This document shows positions 34,651 through 45,310 of a DNA stretch of 64,000 bases, one piece after another. The translations under genes and the position numbers were made by a program. The stretch is taken from NCBI GenBank assembly GCA_963691705.1, contig OY829539.1, positions 43,471,656 to 43,535,655 of the forward strand, read 5' to 3'. Under the pieces are notes generated by a model. It was not told the DNA's origin. It saw only the letters and a program-made list of their open reading frames with translations, and did not search any database. This stretch comes from Viola odorata. Taxonomy: Eukaryota; Streptophyta; Magnoliopsida; Malpighiales; Violaceae. The stretch's first letter is position 1. Every line of letters starts with the position of its first letter.

Positions 34651-35504
34651 TGATGCGAATCCTCACATAAACCCTAGTGCACTGCATGCGCATGATGTGC
34701 GCATACCTCCCATCAAGCCAAGGATGCGAGCGCGAGGTGAAGACGAGCACGCGAGGCTGGCACAACTCATTCACAGAGTCAAGGCACCGTGTGCGTTCGT
34801 GAGATTGACCCCCGAGCCACCTTGGGCTGACAACAGATTGTATGAGCCCTAGACAAAATACAAGACTGATTGGGATGTCAGGGAGTTACTGTCCAAATTT
34901 CAGGCCAAACGCACTAGCCGTTTGCGAGTTGGTTCATGGAGACATTATGACAGTTGGAATCGGGCCATCTTGGAGTACATTCGTGCGATTATGATTATAA
35001 AGCTTCTGGAACTTAATTAAGTATTTATTATTTAGTTTATTAAGCTATTAGAGTTATTTATTTGATAGGACTTCTATTCCAACCCATATTAGAACTTATA
35101 GTTATAGTTAAACTAGTACTAGGCACTTTGCCTGTATATAGAGCCTTTTGTGCTCTTTGTAATTTGAAGTTTTTTATCAATTAAATTCAGAGAGGATTTT
35201 CTTAATTGTTCACGTGTGAGCCTTGTTACTTCTTAAGTCCAAACGCTTAAGTCGATTTGCAAGTAAAAGACCGAGAGTTCAAACCCCCATTGTTTCGTTT
35301 CCCCTAGGTTGGTATTCACAAGTTGAATACAGGGTTAGGGATCCGAGTCAAGAACCTCAATTGGTTAGCTTAGGTTTCTTAACACAGGTTGCTAAGAGGG
35401 TTAAGCACTCAAGTGAGTTATTTATTCCGCATTCAAAAATCCAATCCTTCGAAGTAGATCAAAAAGGTACTCGTTATGCATCCTACGCAACTTGGATCAT
35501 ATCA
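34651..35504 (+). repeat. 5' LTR of the Ty3 element
   Basis: 854 bp, TGATGCG to GGATCATATCA. TATA-like GTATATAGAG is at about 35133. Compared with the 3' LTR it lacks about 280 bp: the segments corresponding to 39239-39330 and 39489-39735 are absent or shortened. Confidence 0.85.
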
Positions 35505-35505
35505 G

Positions 35506-35525
35506 TTGGTAGCGGAGCTCAAGGC
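35506..35525 (+). promoter_or_regulatory. Primer-binding site of the Ty3 element
   Basis: TTGGTAGCGGAGCTCAAGG lies one base after the LTR end and resembles the initiator tRNA-Met type sites (TGGTATCAGAGC) used by many plant elements. It is nearly identical in its first 15 bases to the site in the TRIM at 25637-26429. Confidence 0.6.
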
Positions 35526-36287
35526 GTTCAAGGTTTGGTATCTATCTTTATGTTTCTGTTTTCCTTTTTGAGATTGGTTCTTTTTCTATCCGTTCTATAA
35601 CCAATCTTCTTGTGTGCTTGTGTTAGTATTTGTGAGTCAAGTCGAACTACTAATAGTTCTTATGTGTGCGTCTTGTCTAACAAATCATTGTGTGATTTGT
35701 GTGTCTTTATTTTCTGTCCAAAAAGAGTCACAAAATACCAAAAAGAGTCTTTAATTTTGTTTCTATTTAGTTTCGTTCAACAAAGAGTTGAAAATCAAAA
35801 AAAAAATCGAAACAAAAGAAGGAATAAAATACAAAATACTAGAAGGTATTTTAAAGCTACTGCAAAAAGAATCATCAAATTCCGTGGGAAGAATTGAAAG
35901 TTATTGAAGAAGCAAGTTTTAAACCCTAAACGCATACATTGCACACCACCACGGTTTGTGAATTTTCCATAGAGTTTTTGAGCTTATTCTTTGATTCCGA
36001 ATACATATTGACTTCTACTCCAGCCTAATAAATTGTTTAGTTGTTTGTTCTTTGCGACTAACCTTTTATTAAGCATCCAAATTCTTTTCGAAGCTGGTTG
36101 TCATTGAGTGTCTTTTTGGAAGCTTTCCTTTGAAATTCTCGAGTCATTGACGTTTGCACGTGAATAATTGTAGGGAAGTGTGAGTGATTTTGTGAGATCA
36201 ATAGAGTGTTTAAACACGAGAGAATGTGAGGGAGTGCTAGGTTTTGTGTAATTTTCCATTTTCTATTTCTTGTTGTGAGTTTCAGGA

Positions 36288-38110
36288 ATGTCAATGGAAA
36301 GCGAGAAAGGTGTAGAAGGCGCGGTGAGCCCCGGGCTTACCGAGATGTTACAAAAGATTTTAGTGAGGCTTGATCAGATGGATTGTTCCAATAAGGAGAC
36401 CGCGAGCAAGGTTGATAGGTTGTCCGCAAGGGAAGGAACAAACATTCCTCGTTTTTCCCAAGTTCTCAATCCGGGAAACGCTCAACATTTATATGATGGT
36501 GATCCTCCGAAGGAAGAAGAAGGAAAGGGTTTATTTGACTACCTGAGGGATATTTTGGTGGAGGAGAAGAGGGGACAAGGTTCGTGACTGACCCTATTGG
36601 AGGTGGCGAGAATGTGCCAATCACACTTAGACGCAAAGCCTACGTGCATGCCACACGGGCCGAGCGCTAAGCTTATCATGCGCCATGGCACGAGGAGCGT
36701 GAGTTTGAGTATGGTGATAGGCGTGACCGAGCTTATGAGCGGAAACCTAGGGTTGAAGAGAGAGTTGATCCTAATCTCAGGAGCATTAAGATGAAAATTC
36801 CATCTTTTGAGGGAAAGGACGACCCCGATGCTTACTTTGCATGGGAAAGAAAAACCGAATCAATTTTTCTTTATCACAACTACTCCGAGGATAAGAAGGT
36901 CAAGCAGTAGTGGAGTTTCGAGACTATGCGGCTTATTGGTGGGATCAAATCAATAGTGATCTGATAAGGCTTGCGGCCTGACCGGTTCGAAGTTCGGAAG
37001 ATATGAAAACACTAATGAAGCAGCGTTTTGTTCCTAGTTATTTCACCCTTGACCTTCATCAAAGGTTACAAACCATGACACAAGGGAGTAGGAGCGTAAG
37101 TGAGTATTTTAATGAGATGGAGATAGCGCTAGCTAGAGCGCAAGTGGTTGAGGATAGAGAGGCGACGATGGCAAGGTTCCTTAATGGTCTTAATCGGGAG
37201 ATAGCCAACGCGTTGGAGCTAACACATTACACGGATTTGCAACGGATGTTACACATGGCTATCAAGATAGAGAGGCAGAGAAAGACTAAGGTTCCTTATG
37301 CTACTTTGGTTGCAACAAAGACACTACCATGAGAGAGGACTTTTTGAGCAAAAGGTGATCAAGTTGCAAAAAATCCACCTAAGGTTTTTGCCGCACACAT
37401 ACAGTAATAAGAGTGTGTCGAACGTTCAAGCACTTTCACAGAATGACAACAACAATAAACCTTCATATAATTTGGTGAATAAGGTACCTACAAGGGATAT
37501 TGTATATTTTAAGTGTTCCGGTAGAGGTCACATGAAGTCCGAGTGTCCTAATAAGCGTGTCTTGGTTATTCGGGACAATGGTTACCTAGACTCGGATGAC
37601 GACCGAACAAGTGAAGAAGCCGAAGGTGTGGAGGAAGAAGTTGAGAATGAGTCAAGAGAGGTTGACACAAAGGCGCATGGGTTATCACTTATGATTAAGC
37701 GCAATCTTAGCGCTCAAGTCAAAGGCGAAGTATGTGAAGAGGGACAACGAGAAAACTTATTTTATACACGCTGTTTGATTGAGGAGCGAAGGTGTTCAGT
37801 GGTGATTGATAATGGGAGTTGCACAAATTGTGCGAGCACGTTGTTAGTCCACAAGTTGGGTTTGCCGACCACAAAGCACCCAAAATCCTATTCGCTACAA
37901 TGGTTGAACGAAGGTAATGAAGCAAGTATTAATTTCTTTCTCCATTGGGAATTATAGAGACGAGATCCTTTGTGACATCGTACCAATGCATACAAGTCAT
38001 CTTTTACTTGGTAGACCATGACACTATGATATACATGCCAAATACGAAGGAAGGAGCAATCGGTATATGTTAGAGAAGGATGGAGTGAAGTTTACTCTTG
38101 CACCCTTAAA
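36288..38110 (+). pseudogene. Gag-protease remnant of the Ty3 element
   Basis: ATG at 36288 opens a 100-codon N-terminal piece with a short coiled region (MLQKILVRLDQMD). After frame breaks, 36790-36910 reads MKIPSFEGKDDPDAYFAWE. 37003-37332 is the core gag (LMKQRFVPSYF, RSVSEYFNEMEI). 37500-37560 is a CCHC knuckle whose first Cys is Tyr (YFKCSGRGHMKSECP). 37790-38030 is an aspartic protease with IDNGSCTN and SHLLLGRP. There are stops and at least three frame changes. In intact relatives gag packages RNA and the protease cuts the polyprotein; neither is likely here. Confidence 0.75.
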
Positions 38111-39103
38111 GCCGAATCAAGTTATGGAAGATCAATGATGGTTAGCGAAGTCTCATGTTGATTATGAGAACTCGAAAAAACTTGAAAAGAAAAGTTAAGT
38201 GTTGAGGAAAAAGAAAAAGAGCAAAACAACCCGCATGAAAATAAAGAGAATGCGTTAGTTGGCATAAATACAAATGTAGAGATCAAATATGCTATAGGAA
38301 AGCAAGTGAGGAATGCACCTTGTGCGCAAAAATTCTGTTTTGGCGCAAGCCACCAAAAACCTAGTTTTCGGCAATTGTGCCTTGGTTTTCCTAACACTAA
38401 CCCCTTTAGTTTCTCTTCTATAAATTTTTGTCCTAATTTACAGAAGAAAAGGAGATTATGGGCAGAGAGGAAGCCTCTTACTGTGTTGACAAGAGGGTGG
38501 AACGAAGCTTGCGCATCTATGGTGACTAGTTCGTTAAAGCCTAACCGAAAGGGTGACGTACGGTTTTCTTCCCTAGAGCTTATTTTGTGTAAGTGTGTGG
38601 ACACCATAAAGATGTATAATTTGGGTTTCAAATTTATAGTTAATAATGGTGGTCCTAACTTGAGACTTGGAGCCGTATACTATCCGTTGGTATGTAAGTT
38701 TGTATTTACTAGCGATTTCTCACTTATCTTTACTTGCAACTAATTTTCTTATGGATTTATACTTGTGGTGCCATTAACCCCTATTTCATTGAGTTATTAT
38801 GAAAGTTTAGGGAATGGTAGAGATTTAGTAATAGCGAAGATACCCTTTGGACAAGCTGTGCGTCATATGGAACGCTTGGGTATTTCGCAAGGCGATGTGA
38901 GTTACCGAAGGAACTTGAGGATGTTCTTCAAGGTTGTTGGTTGGGATAGGATGTTGTTACACCTACCAAGGTTGCCTACCCAACGCAATAAGACGATCGC
39001 TATGAGAGATGATGGTTCTACCCAAACCGTCGTCGAGTGCATTGACACCACCGTCGGAGTGGATGTCTCGGGTATCAGCCTGAATTCGAGGACGAATCCT
39101 TTC
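38111..39103 (+). other. Rearranged 3' internal part of the Ty3 element
   Basis: Where RT-RNase H-integrase should be there are two overlapping ORFs (38306-38743 and 38765-39214) without recognisable family motifs. Only the end, SLNSRTNPFEGGWND (about 39080-39120), matches the usual C-terminus of such polyproteins. The middle could be captured host DNA or badly decayed pol; I cannot identify it. Confidence 0.4.
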
Positions 39104-39950
39104 GAAGGGGGGTGGAATGATGCGAATCCTCGCATAAACCCTAGTGCACCACATGTGCATGGCGTGCGAATACCACGCATCAAGCCAAGGATGCGAGCGG
39201 GAGGTGAAGACTAGCACGCGAGGCTGGCATAACTCATTCATAGAGTCAAGGCACACATAGAGGAGGCTATGCTGTGAGGGAGAGAGTCTTGGCACAAGGC
39301 GCGACCCAAAGACGCACAACGTGCATCGTGTGTGTCGGCGAGCTTGACCTCCGAGCCACCTTAGGCTGACGACAGATTGTATGAGCCCTGGACAAAATAC
39401 AAGACCTATTGGGATGTCAGGGAGTTACTGTCCAAATTTTAGGCCAAACGCACGAGCCGTTTGCGAGTTGGTTCATGGAGACATTATGACGGTCGAATTA
39501 GGGTTTACGGATGCGTTCGTCAACGCCAACGACCATTATTAGGACCAGTCAGGCCCGGACCAGGAAGAGGAGCACCCTCATACTATTTTTGGGTGTTAGA
39601 TTTCATTTAGGACACGTTTCAGCCCAATCGGAGGAGCGAATCAAAAGGCAGTACGGGTGGACATTTTGGCGCGCAGTGTGAACGCATAGCCAAGCCCGAC
39701 TTGGAGGAAGCGGCCTATCTTGCAGTCCATTCGTGCGATTATGATTCTGAAACTTCTGGAACTTAATTAAGTATTTATTATTTTGTTTATTAAGCTATTA
39801 GAGTTATTTATTAGATAGGACTTCTATTCCTACCCATATTAGAACTTATAGTTATAGTTAAACTAGTACTAGGCGTTTTGCCTATATATAAAGCCTTTTG
39901 TGCTCTTTGTAATTTGAAGCTTTTTATCAATTAAATTTAGAGAGTATTTT

Positions 39951-40466
39951 TTATAAGATTCGGACTTCTAAAAAATTGGGACGAGGATGGTGGCAGCTCG
40001 GGGTTACTGTAGCTGACGTTGAGGGTACGTGCAAAGTGCCGGAGGGGGGCTCCGGCGTAGACACTCCGATGCTTAAGTCAGTAAGGTGGTTCAAAAATGG
40101 CAGAAGTTCTAGCAGCAATCTTAGGCTTACCTTGCGTTTCAAATGATGGGGTATTTATAGGCCACGCGAGGGCTTTACCTCTAGGGGGAGGCGTTATCGG
40201 AGGAGATGACGCCTCAGGTGACGTCATGGGCGGCAGCTTCAAGTGACGTCATGGTTGTCCTGGGATGGGATAGCGTCGTGCGTGCGAATAGATGACGCGT
40301 GAGACCCCCCCCCCCCCCCCGCTGCTGATGTCGACCATCCCAGGGTTCCTTGCCGGCTAAGGGGCGTCAGCCTTCCGCGGCTGACCCCGGGCAGGCGCGG
40401 TAGGGTTCCGACCTTTACACTAGTACAAGGACGATAATACCCCTGGGGTTGCCTTAATTGTTATCA
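39951..40466 (-). repeat. 3' LTR of the Tat element
   Basis: 516 bp. On + it begins TTATAAGATTCGG (expected TGATAAG) and ends AATTGTTATCA. It carries an inverted TATA (CTATAAATACC on the - strand, about 40150-40160) and two TGACGTCA palindromes (40219-40226, 40244-40251) 25 bp apart. A run of C lies at about 40305-40320. Confidence 0.88.
40219..40251. promoter_or_regulatory. Two TGACGTCA (bZIP/as-1 type) sites in the 3' LTR
   Basis: Perfect 8-bp palindromes at 40219-40226 and 40244-40251, on the upstream (U3) side of the TATA in - orientation. TGACG cores bind TGA-class bZIP factors in plants. Function here is inferred from sequence only. Confidence 0.55.
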
Positions 40467-40605
40467 TAAGCCCAACTGAAAACGAGCCCGAGTGTTTACC
40501 AAAGGCTATCGTTTCAGCTTCCTTTCAGACTGTGCCTGCCGACTCGCACGATAACGAATGGCTCGGTCACCGAGGAGCGCGCCTTTTCACTGCCTTTCCT
40601 TGAGA

Positions 40606-40616
40606 CTTATAAATTC
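40606..40616 (+). promoter_or_regulatory. Candidate TATA box for antisense ORF 1
   Basis: CTTATAAATTC lies about 65 bases before the ATG at 40674 on the + strand, leaving room for a 30-40-base leader. Confidence 0.4.
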
Positions 40617-40673
40617 GAATTTTCCCCGAGCCAATTACACATCTTTTCAACATTTCTTCCTAGCATTTTCATT

Positions 40674-41057
40674 ATGGACGGTCTCACCAAGAACTTTCTG
40701 ATCTCCAAAACCCACACTCTGAAGAACCTCAATGACGGTGACGTCAGCTTTCTAGAAAATGTACTGATCAAGACGTCCGAGGACATTCTGGAGCTTCAAG
40801 GGATGCTGACTCCCCTTCGGTCCAGGCTTGGTGCGGCTTCTCTGGAGGATTTCATTCCTCTGGAGAATGTGTCAAAGTTGGTTGCTGCTGTCTCCCGCAT
40901 CGAGGTGGTGATCACCATGCTGCAGCAGAGGAAGGATCTGCTGAACTGCTGCTTGAAGGGCATGAGGATTTCTTCCACCGAGCTGACCTCTGTAGCGGAC
41001 GCTTTGAGGGAGGTCCCCACTATGGTGGAGGATGATGATGCTGGATCCCAGGCTTGA
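40674..41057 (+). CDS. Antisense ORF 1 of the Tat element (127 aa, unknown)
   Basis: Intact 127-aa ORF, MDGLTKNFLISKTHTL to DDDAGSQA, predicted mostly helical, with heptad-like stretches (ISKTHTLKNLNDG, LVAAVSRIEVVITMLQQRK) and an acidic tail. I recognise no family. It lies on the strand opposite gag-pol, just inside the 3' LTR, with a TATA-like CTTATAAATTC at 40606 and an AATAAATAAAACG poly(A)-type context at about 41127. It has no stop or frameshift, although pol and the longer antisense ORFs around it are broken. This may be chance in a short ORF. Role unknown. Confidence 0.5.
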   Translation: MDGLTKNFLISKTHTLKNLNDGDVSFLENVLIKTSEDILELQGMLTPLRSRLGAASLEDFIPLENVSKLVAAVSRIEVVITMLQQRKDLLNCCLKGMRISSTELTSVADALREVPTMVEDDDAGSQA

Positions 41058-41533
41058 TTGTCGGTCGTCGCCGTCCTATCTTTTTTTCTCTTTGTATGAA
41101 TGTATGCCCAGGCCGTTAGGCCATAAATAAATAAAACGTCTTTCTTTATTGGAGTCGTAGTTTTTTCGCAATGTGCCAGTTGACATTTCGGTTGATTGCC
41201 ACATCAACCCAACTTAAAATGAGTCCGTCCTTGGTTGGACACTAGTAACCGTTATCCTCGCGAACCGTTCTGCATTAATTTCGCGTCGCCTCTTTAGTGT
41301 CAACTAATTGGGCAGTTTTTTGGTTCTCATCGATCAGAGAGACAATCCAATTGGTGTGATCACAAGATCCGATTCTACGATTCAGATTGTTTTCAAAACG
41401 TATCAATTCTCTGAAAAGTTGTGCGAGAAGATGGAAAAGCCCTTCCTCCTCGGTTATTTAATGGGATTTTTTCTCTCCCTTTTTCTGTTCATCTTCTTCT
41501 TCATATTTTCCTATTAAGACCATTTGTGGTTTC

Positions 41534-41959
41534 ATGGCCGATTCATACTCTTTAGACCTTGCTGAACGCGGTTCTCCCCCAACTCCTCTGACCTCACCGG
41601 ATTCTGGTAATCCTCCTTCACCCTCATGCCTGAAGAGGCGACTTTCTCGCCGTAAAAGTCGTAAGAGGTCGAAGAAGGGAAGGGCTTCGAAGACGGTCGA
41701 CCCGTCTCTTTACTCTAACATCCCACCTGTTCGGAAGGGTGACACACTGTTTCCTCACATCGATCGTTTCCTGGAAAGGGGTTCTGCCCGCGATATCGGT
41801 GCTGATGTTGCGGCTTCCGCTTCTAAAGGGGAATTAAGCTCATTAAAGCTGGGTCAAGAGAGGAATACTGCGGAACCTTTCCCGTCTGTTGATGAGGAGT
41901 TTCTGCCTTCGGATAGGGAATACTGCTATTGGTCTTCCTATTGGCCCGACGATGATTAA
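41534..41959 (+). CDS. Antisense ORF 2 of the Tat element (141 aa, basic, unknown)
   Basis: Intact 141-aa ORF starting MADSYSLDLAERGSPP. Residues 34-53 form a dense basic patch (KRRLSRRKSRKRSKKGRASK), a strong bipartite-type nuclear localisation signal, and the C-terminus is acidic and aromatic (YCYWSSYWPDDD). I recognise no catalytic domain. The 3' flank AAATAAAGTGACGTCTTTC (about 41999) resembles that of ORF 1 (AAATAAAACGTCTTTC, about 41130), suggesting the two units share ancestry or a common 3' end signal. It might be a nuclear accessory protein of the element; this is inference. Confidence 0.5.
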   Translation: MADSYSLDLAERGSPPTPLTSPDSGNPPSPSCLKRRLSRRKSRKRSKKGRASKTVDPSLYSNIPPVRKGDTLFPHIDRFLERGSARDIGADVAASASKGELSSLKLGQERNTAEPFPSVDEEFLPSDREYCYWSSYWPDDD

Positions 41960-42448
41960 TTCAGCGCGCTGCGCTCTCTTGTAGATGTCGTATGGCCAAA
42001 ATAAAGTGACGTCTTTCGCTTTTCTCCTTTCTTAGTTGCCTTTCCACGTTAACTCCCTAAATGTCGGGCAGTTATCGCGGAGAGGCAGGTTGCTGCTTGA
42101 TGTAACCATTTTTCAGTTTTCAGTCAGTAACTCTCCTTTTGAAGATATAAATGCTTAGTCATAAATATCCGTCTGAGGTTTTTCCACGTGTCATTTCACT
42201 TTGTACGTGTCTCGTTGTTACAGGCTGCTCGACCCCCAAGTTAGGCCCTTAAAAGGGGACAACTGCTTTCTTTTAACACTTTTGCTTACGTTTCGAAAGT
42301 CTTCTCCATCCTTCTCTCTCTTCTGCTTCTTTTTCTTACTCGACGAAAGTTTCTTCAACCGATTGTCGGCGCCGGCGATCTGCTTACTGTCTTCTTATTC
42401 CATGTATTTTGCTCCATCTTCCTCATATTTTCTTCTCATTGGGTCATT

Positions 42449-44602
42449 ATGCGTATGACTAGAGATCCCAGAGGTCTTCAGTGGCCTATAGATCTAGAAG
42501 TTGAAAGAACACCCAGTCTTTTCACTTGTGACGCAATTCTGGAGGTTGAGTTGGAGGGTCAAGGTATCTCCTTCCCCCCTGATTATTCCGTTAAGGTTCT
42601 TGAGGCGGATCAGCGGCTTCATGACCCCTTGCCCAGAAATGATAGGATGGTCTACTTTAAGATGTTCCTCTATGGTTTTCGCTTTCCTATCCATGAATCT
42701 ATAAAAAGTTATTGCGCCAATACGATATCGACCCGGCTCAGATAACCCCTTCCTCCTGGTGTGGGATTTATGCCTTTATTCCCGCTTGTGAATTGCAGGT
42801 TATTTTTACCCCGTCTGTCAATCTATTCTGTAAATTTTTTAGCTTCAAGTGTCGCAACTGTTTAGTTGATATCGCCCCGAGGTGGAATGACGCGTTCGTG
42901 TAGTCATTCTGGCAGAAGTTTCGGGGCTTCGAGGAGACTGTGGCTGATTGGAAAAGTGGCTTTTTCATTGTCAGGCTGCCTTTCCGCCCCTGGCCTAGGG
43001 GCTTCAATCGAGGACTCGTCAATTCCGTTTGGGTAAATCCCACAGTGTTGTTTAGGGATGAGTTGCGTCAGGCTAACGCCTTATTAGAGATAAAATTCTT
43101 TTTCCGCATTCAAGAGTTTACCTTATCCAGGCCTATGGCAGAGTGTATTATAGGTAAGTTTTTCTCTTTGTGTTGTCGCTTTGAATTGTTCACTGTCCTA
43201 ATGCATTTTGTTGGCAGATGACGTTAAGGGTCAATCACCCGGAAGGAACGACACTCCTTTAAATGTGACGCCACTTCAAACGTTACCGGCCTCTCCACCG
43301 CCCGAAAACTCCAGCCGTCAGGCTACTCCGCCAAGGAAGAGGAGAACTAAGACAGTTGCTGGGCGCGGTATTTCTATTCGAGCCTCTCGTTTCCTTGAGA
43401 ATTGGTTGCCAGACTGAGGCAGGGGAGTGAATTTGAATCGTCCCGCCGTTAGGGAAATTGACAACGATAGTGAGGATATGGATGTTGATTCTGGGCTTCG
43501 TCATGCCTCTTCAGCTCAACAGAAGAGACTTAGAGTGGAGAAGGACGGTCTGTTTACTGAGACTCCTTTGAAGAAAGCTGATGAAGTTGCCGTCACTGGG
43601 ATTAACGCTTCTATTGTGGCAAGCACTTCTCAGGCGGCAAGAGTCACCGAGGCGTCAACTATTATTCCTCCTGAGGTTACTGAAACTCTGCCAATGGCTG
43701 ACTCACCTCCGCAGACTGTCGTTCCTGACTCTCCTATTTCCTCTTTTATTCCTAATGTGGTTGCGCCGAATCTCACCTCGAGCGTCCTTCCTGATCCTCC
43801 CATGAGGGGCCCTCAACCGTTATTCTTCACTTCTATTTCAGGCATCGGTGATTCTGTAAAAAAAATTTCTCCTCCCTTTATTGCTAACCTTTCTCCTCAT
43901 GGCCCCCAAGGAGTTTCCTCTTACCAGCTGGATCTATCAACCTTTGGCACTAGCGGACTTCGCGCTCTGGGGATATCAGATCTGCTGTCGCGAGATGAAC
44001 CGGTGGGCTCTATAGTGGGTCAGATATTTAGTTCTCCTAAAGATAAGGAGGAATTGTTGCGTCTTCCCTCCGATATTCAACAGGCACGTGTCCTGAATAA
44101 CGTGCTAGCCAGTTTCCGCGAAATGCATTACTTTCTCGAGGCTCATGGCGACAAGCTTCGAGGCTCTCCCATTTTAAAAGATCGATTAGATGTCGCTTTA
44201 ACTAAGGTGACGGAGTTGACGCGACTTCAAAATAGTACCCAGGCGGAGCTGAATGATTGTCGCGCCGAGCTTGCAAGAGAGAAATCTAGGGGGAAAGCAA
44301 AAATAGAAATTTTGGAGGCAGAGTTGGCGGTAGCTAAGGCTGAATTAGTGGCAGCCGACAAGAGAAACTCTCTCCTTCACGAAGCGATATCGGCTCGCGA
44401 TGCTGATCTGGCAAAGGTTCCTCCAAAGATGACTTGGTGGAAGAACAAAATACTGGAGACCTTTACCGCTGGATTTCTAGACTATTACCGCAGTGGGACT
44501 TTTGATCCTGCTAAGATAGCTGATTATGCTTCCGAGAAAATGAAAGAAATAGGCAGGAGTGAAGAGGGCTTTTCTTTCTTCCGAGGAGAGGGAGGGAGAT
44601 AA
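42449..44602 (+). pseudogene. Antisense ORF 3: Transposase_28-like and coiled-coil protein, copy A
   Basis: From ATG 42449, the N-terminal domain reads YFKMFLYGFRFPIHESIK, a frameshift near 42705, then RQYDIDPAQITPSSWCGIYA, matching the pattern of 'putative gypsy type transposon' (Transposase_28-like) proteins encoded antisense in Tat elements. A TAG lies at 42901-42903. A canonical 64-bp intron (43154-43217, GTAAGT...TTGGCAG) joins IID to DVKG. A Pro/Arg-rich basic linker (PPRKRRTKTVAGR), a TGA at 43415-43417 and a long tail follow. Residues from about 44150 to 44400 form a coiled coil (AELNDCRAELAREKSRGKAK). The stop is at 44600-44602. Function is unknown in the literature I know. Confidence 0.7.
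43154..43217 (+). other. Intron in antisense ORF 3
   Basis: Begins GTAAGTTTTTC and ends TTTTGTTGGCAG. Splicing keeps the frame (ATA G|AT GAC GTT). Introns of this orientation require + strand transcription, opposite to gag-pol. Confidence 0.6.
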
Positions 44603-45132
44603 CGGCGGTAATACCGAAGCGATTCCATGATCAGGTAAAGTTATTATCAGAGGGGACTTGTCGTCAGAGAGGCTCTTATTTCTTTTTTCTTTTCTCTTCG
44701 AACATTGACTCCATTTAGTTTGTAACAATTGATGACGTCTGTCGTGTAAAAACGTCTGTAATTCTTTCTTGAATAACAAACAATGTTTAATTTGCTTTTC
44801 CGCGTTACCTTGTTATCTCCCTGTTCGGTTAACGCTGAGCCGCGTCATCTCGGCTATTGCATCATAGCACTTGTCTTGTTTTGTAAGACCAATTCTACTT
44901 TTCAGAGCATTTAATGCTCGGGATTCCCTCATTAATGCGAGGGAGACTTCATGATGGCCCAGAATACACGTGTCCATTCATAGGGGTGCCAGGGGTTAGC
45001 GTGCCCTAGGAATCGGTGAGATCAAAGCGTCCTCTCGCTTTTCTAGAATCGTACTCATTGCTTTCGTTTGTTCCTCGTGACGCTCCACACGCAACGACTA
45101 TTACAACAGTCATTTTGTTTAGCCACTAGGGT

Positions 45133-45143
45133 TATAAAACCTA
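45133..45143 (+). promoter_or_regulatory. Candidate TATA box for antisense ORF 4
   Basis: TTATAAAACCT precedes the ATG at 45311 by about 170 bases, followed by a pyrimidine-rich leader. Confidence 0.4.
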
Positions 45144-45310
45144 GCACTTACTTTTTTTTCCCACTTTTGTTATTTTACCCTCTCCATATCACTTCAAGCC
45201 GTCTTACAATTTTTCTTTTCATCATCTAGGCGCTCGAAGTCTTTCTTCCATAAAGGTATTTCTTATTTTCTTACGTCGTCTTATTCATCTTTTTATTTTT
45301 TATTTCTGCC

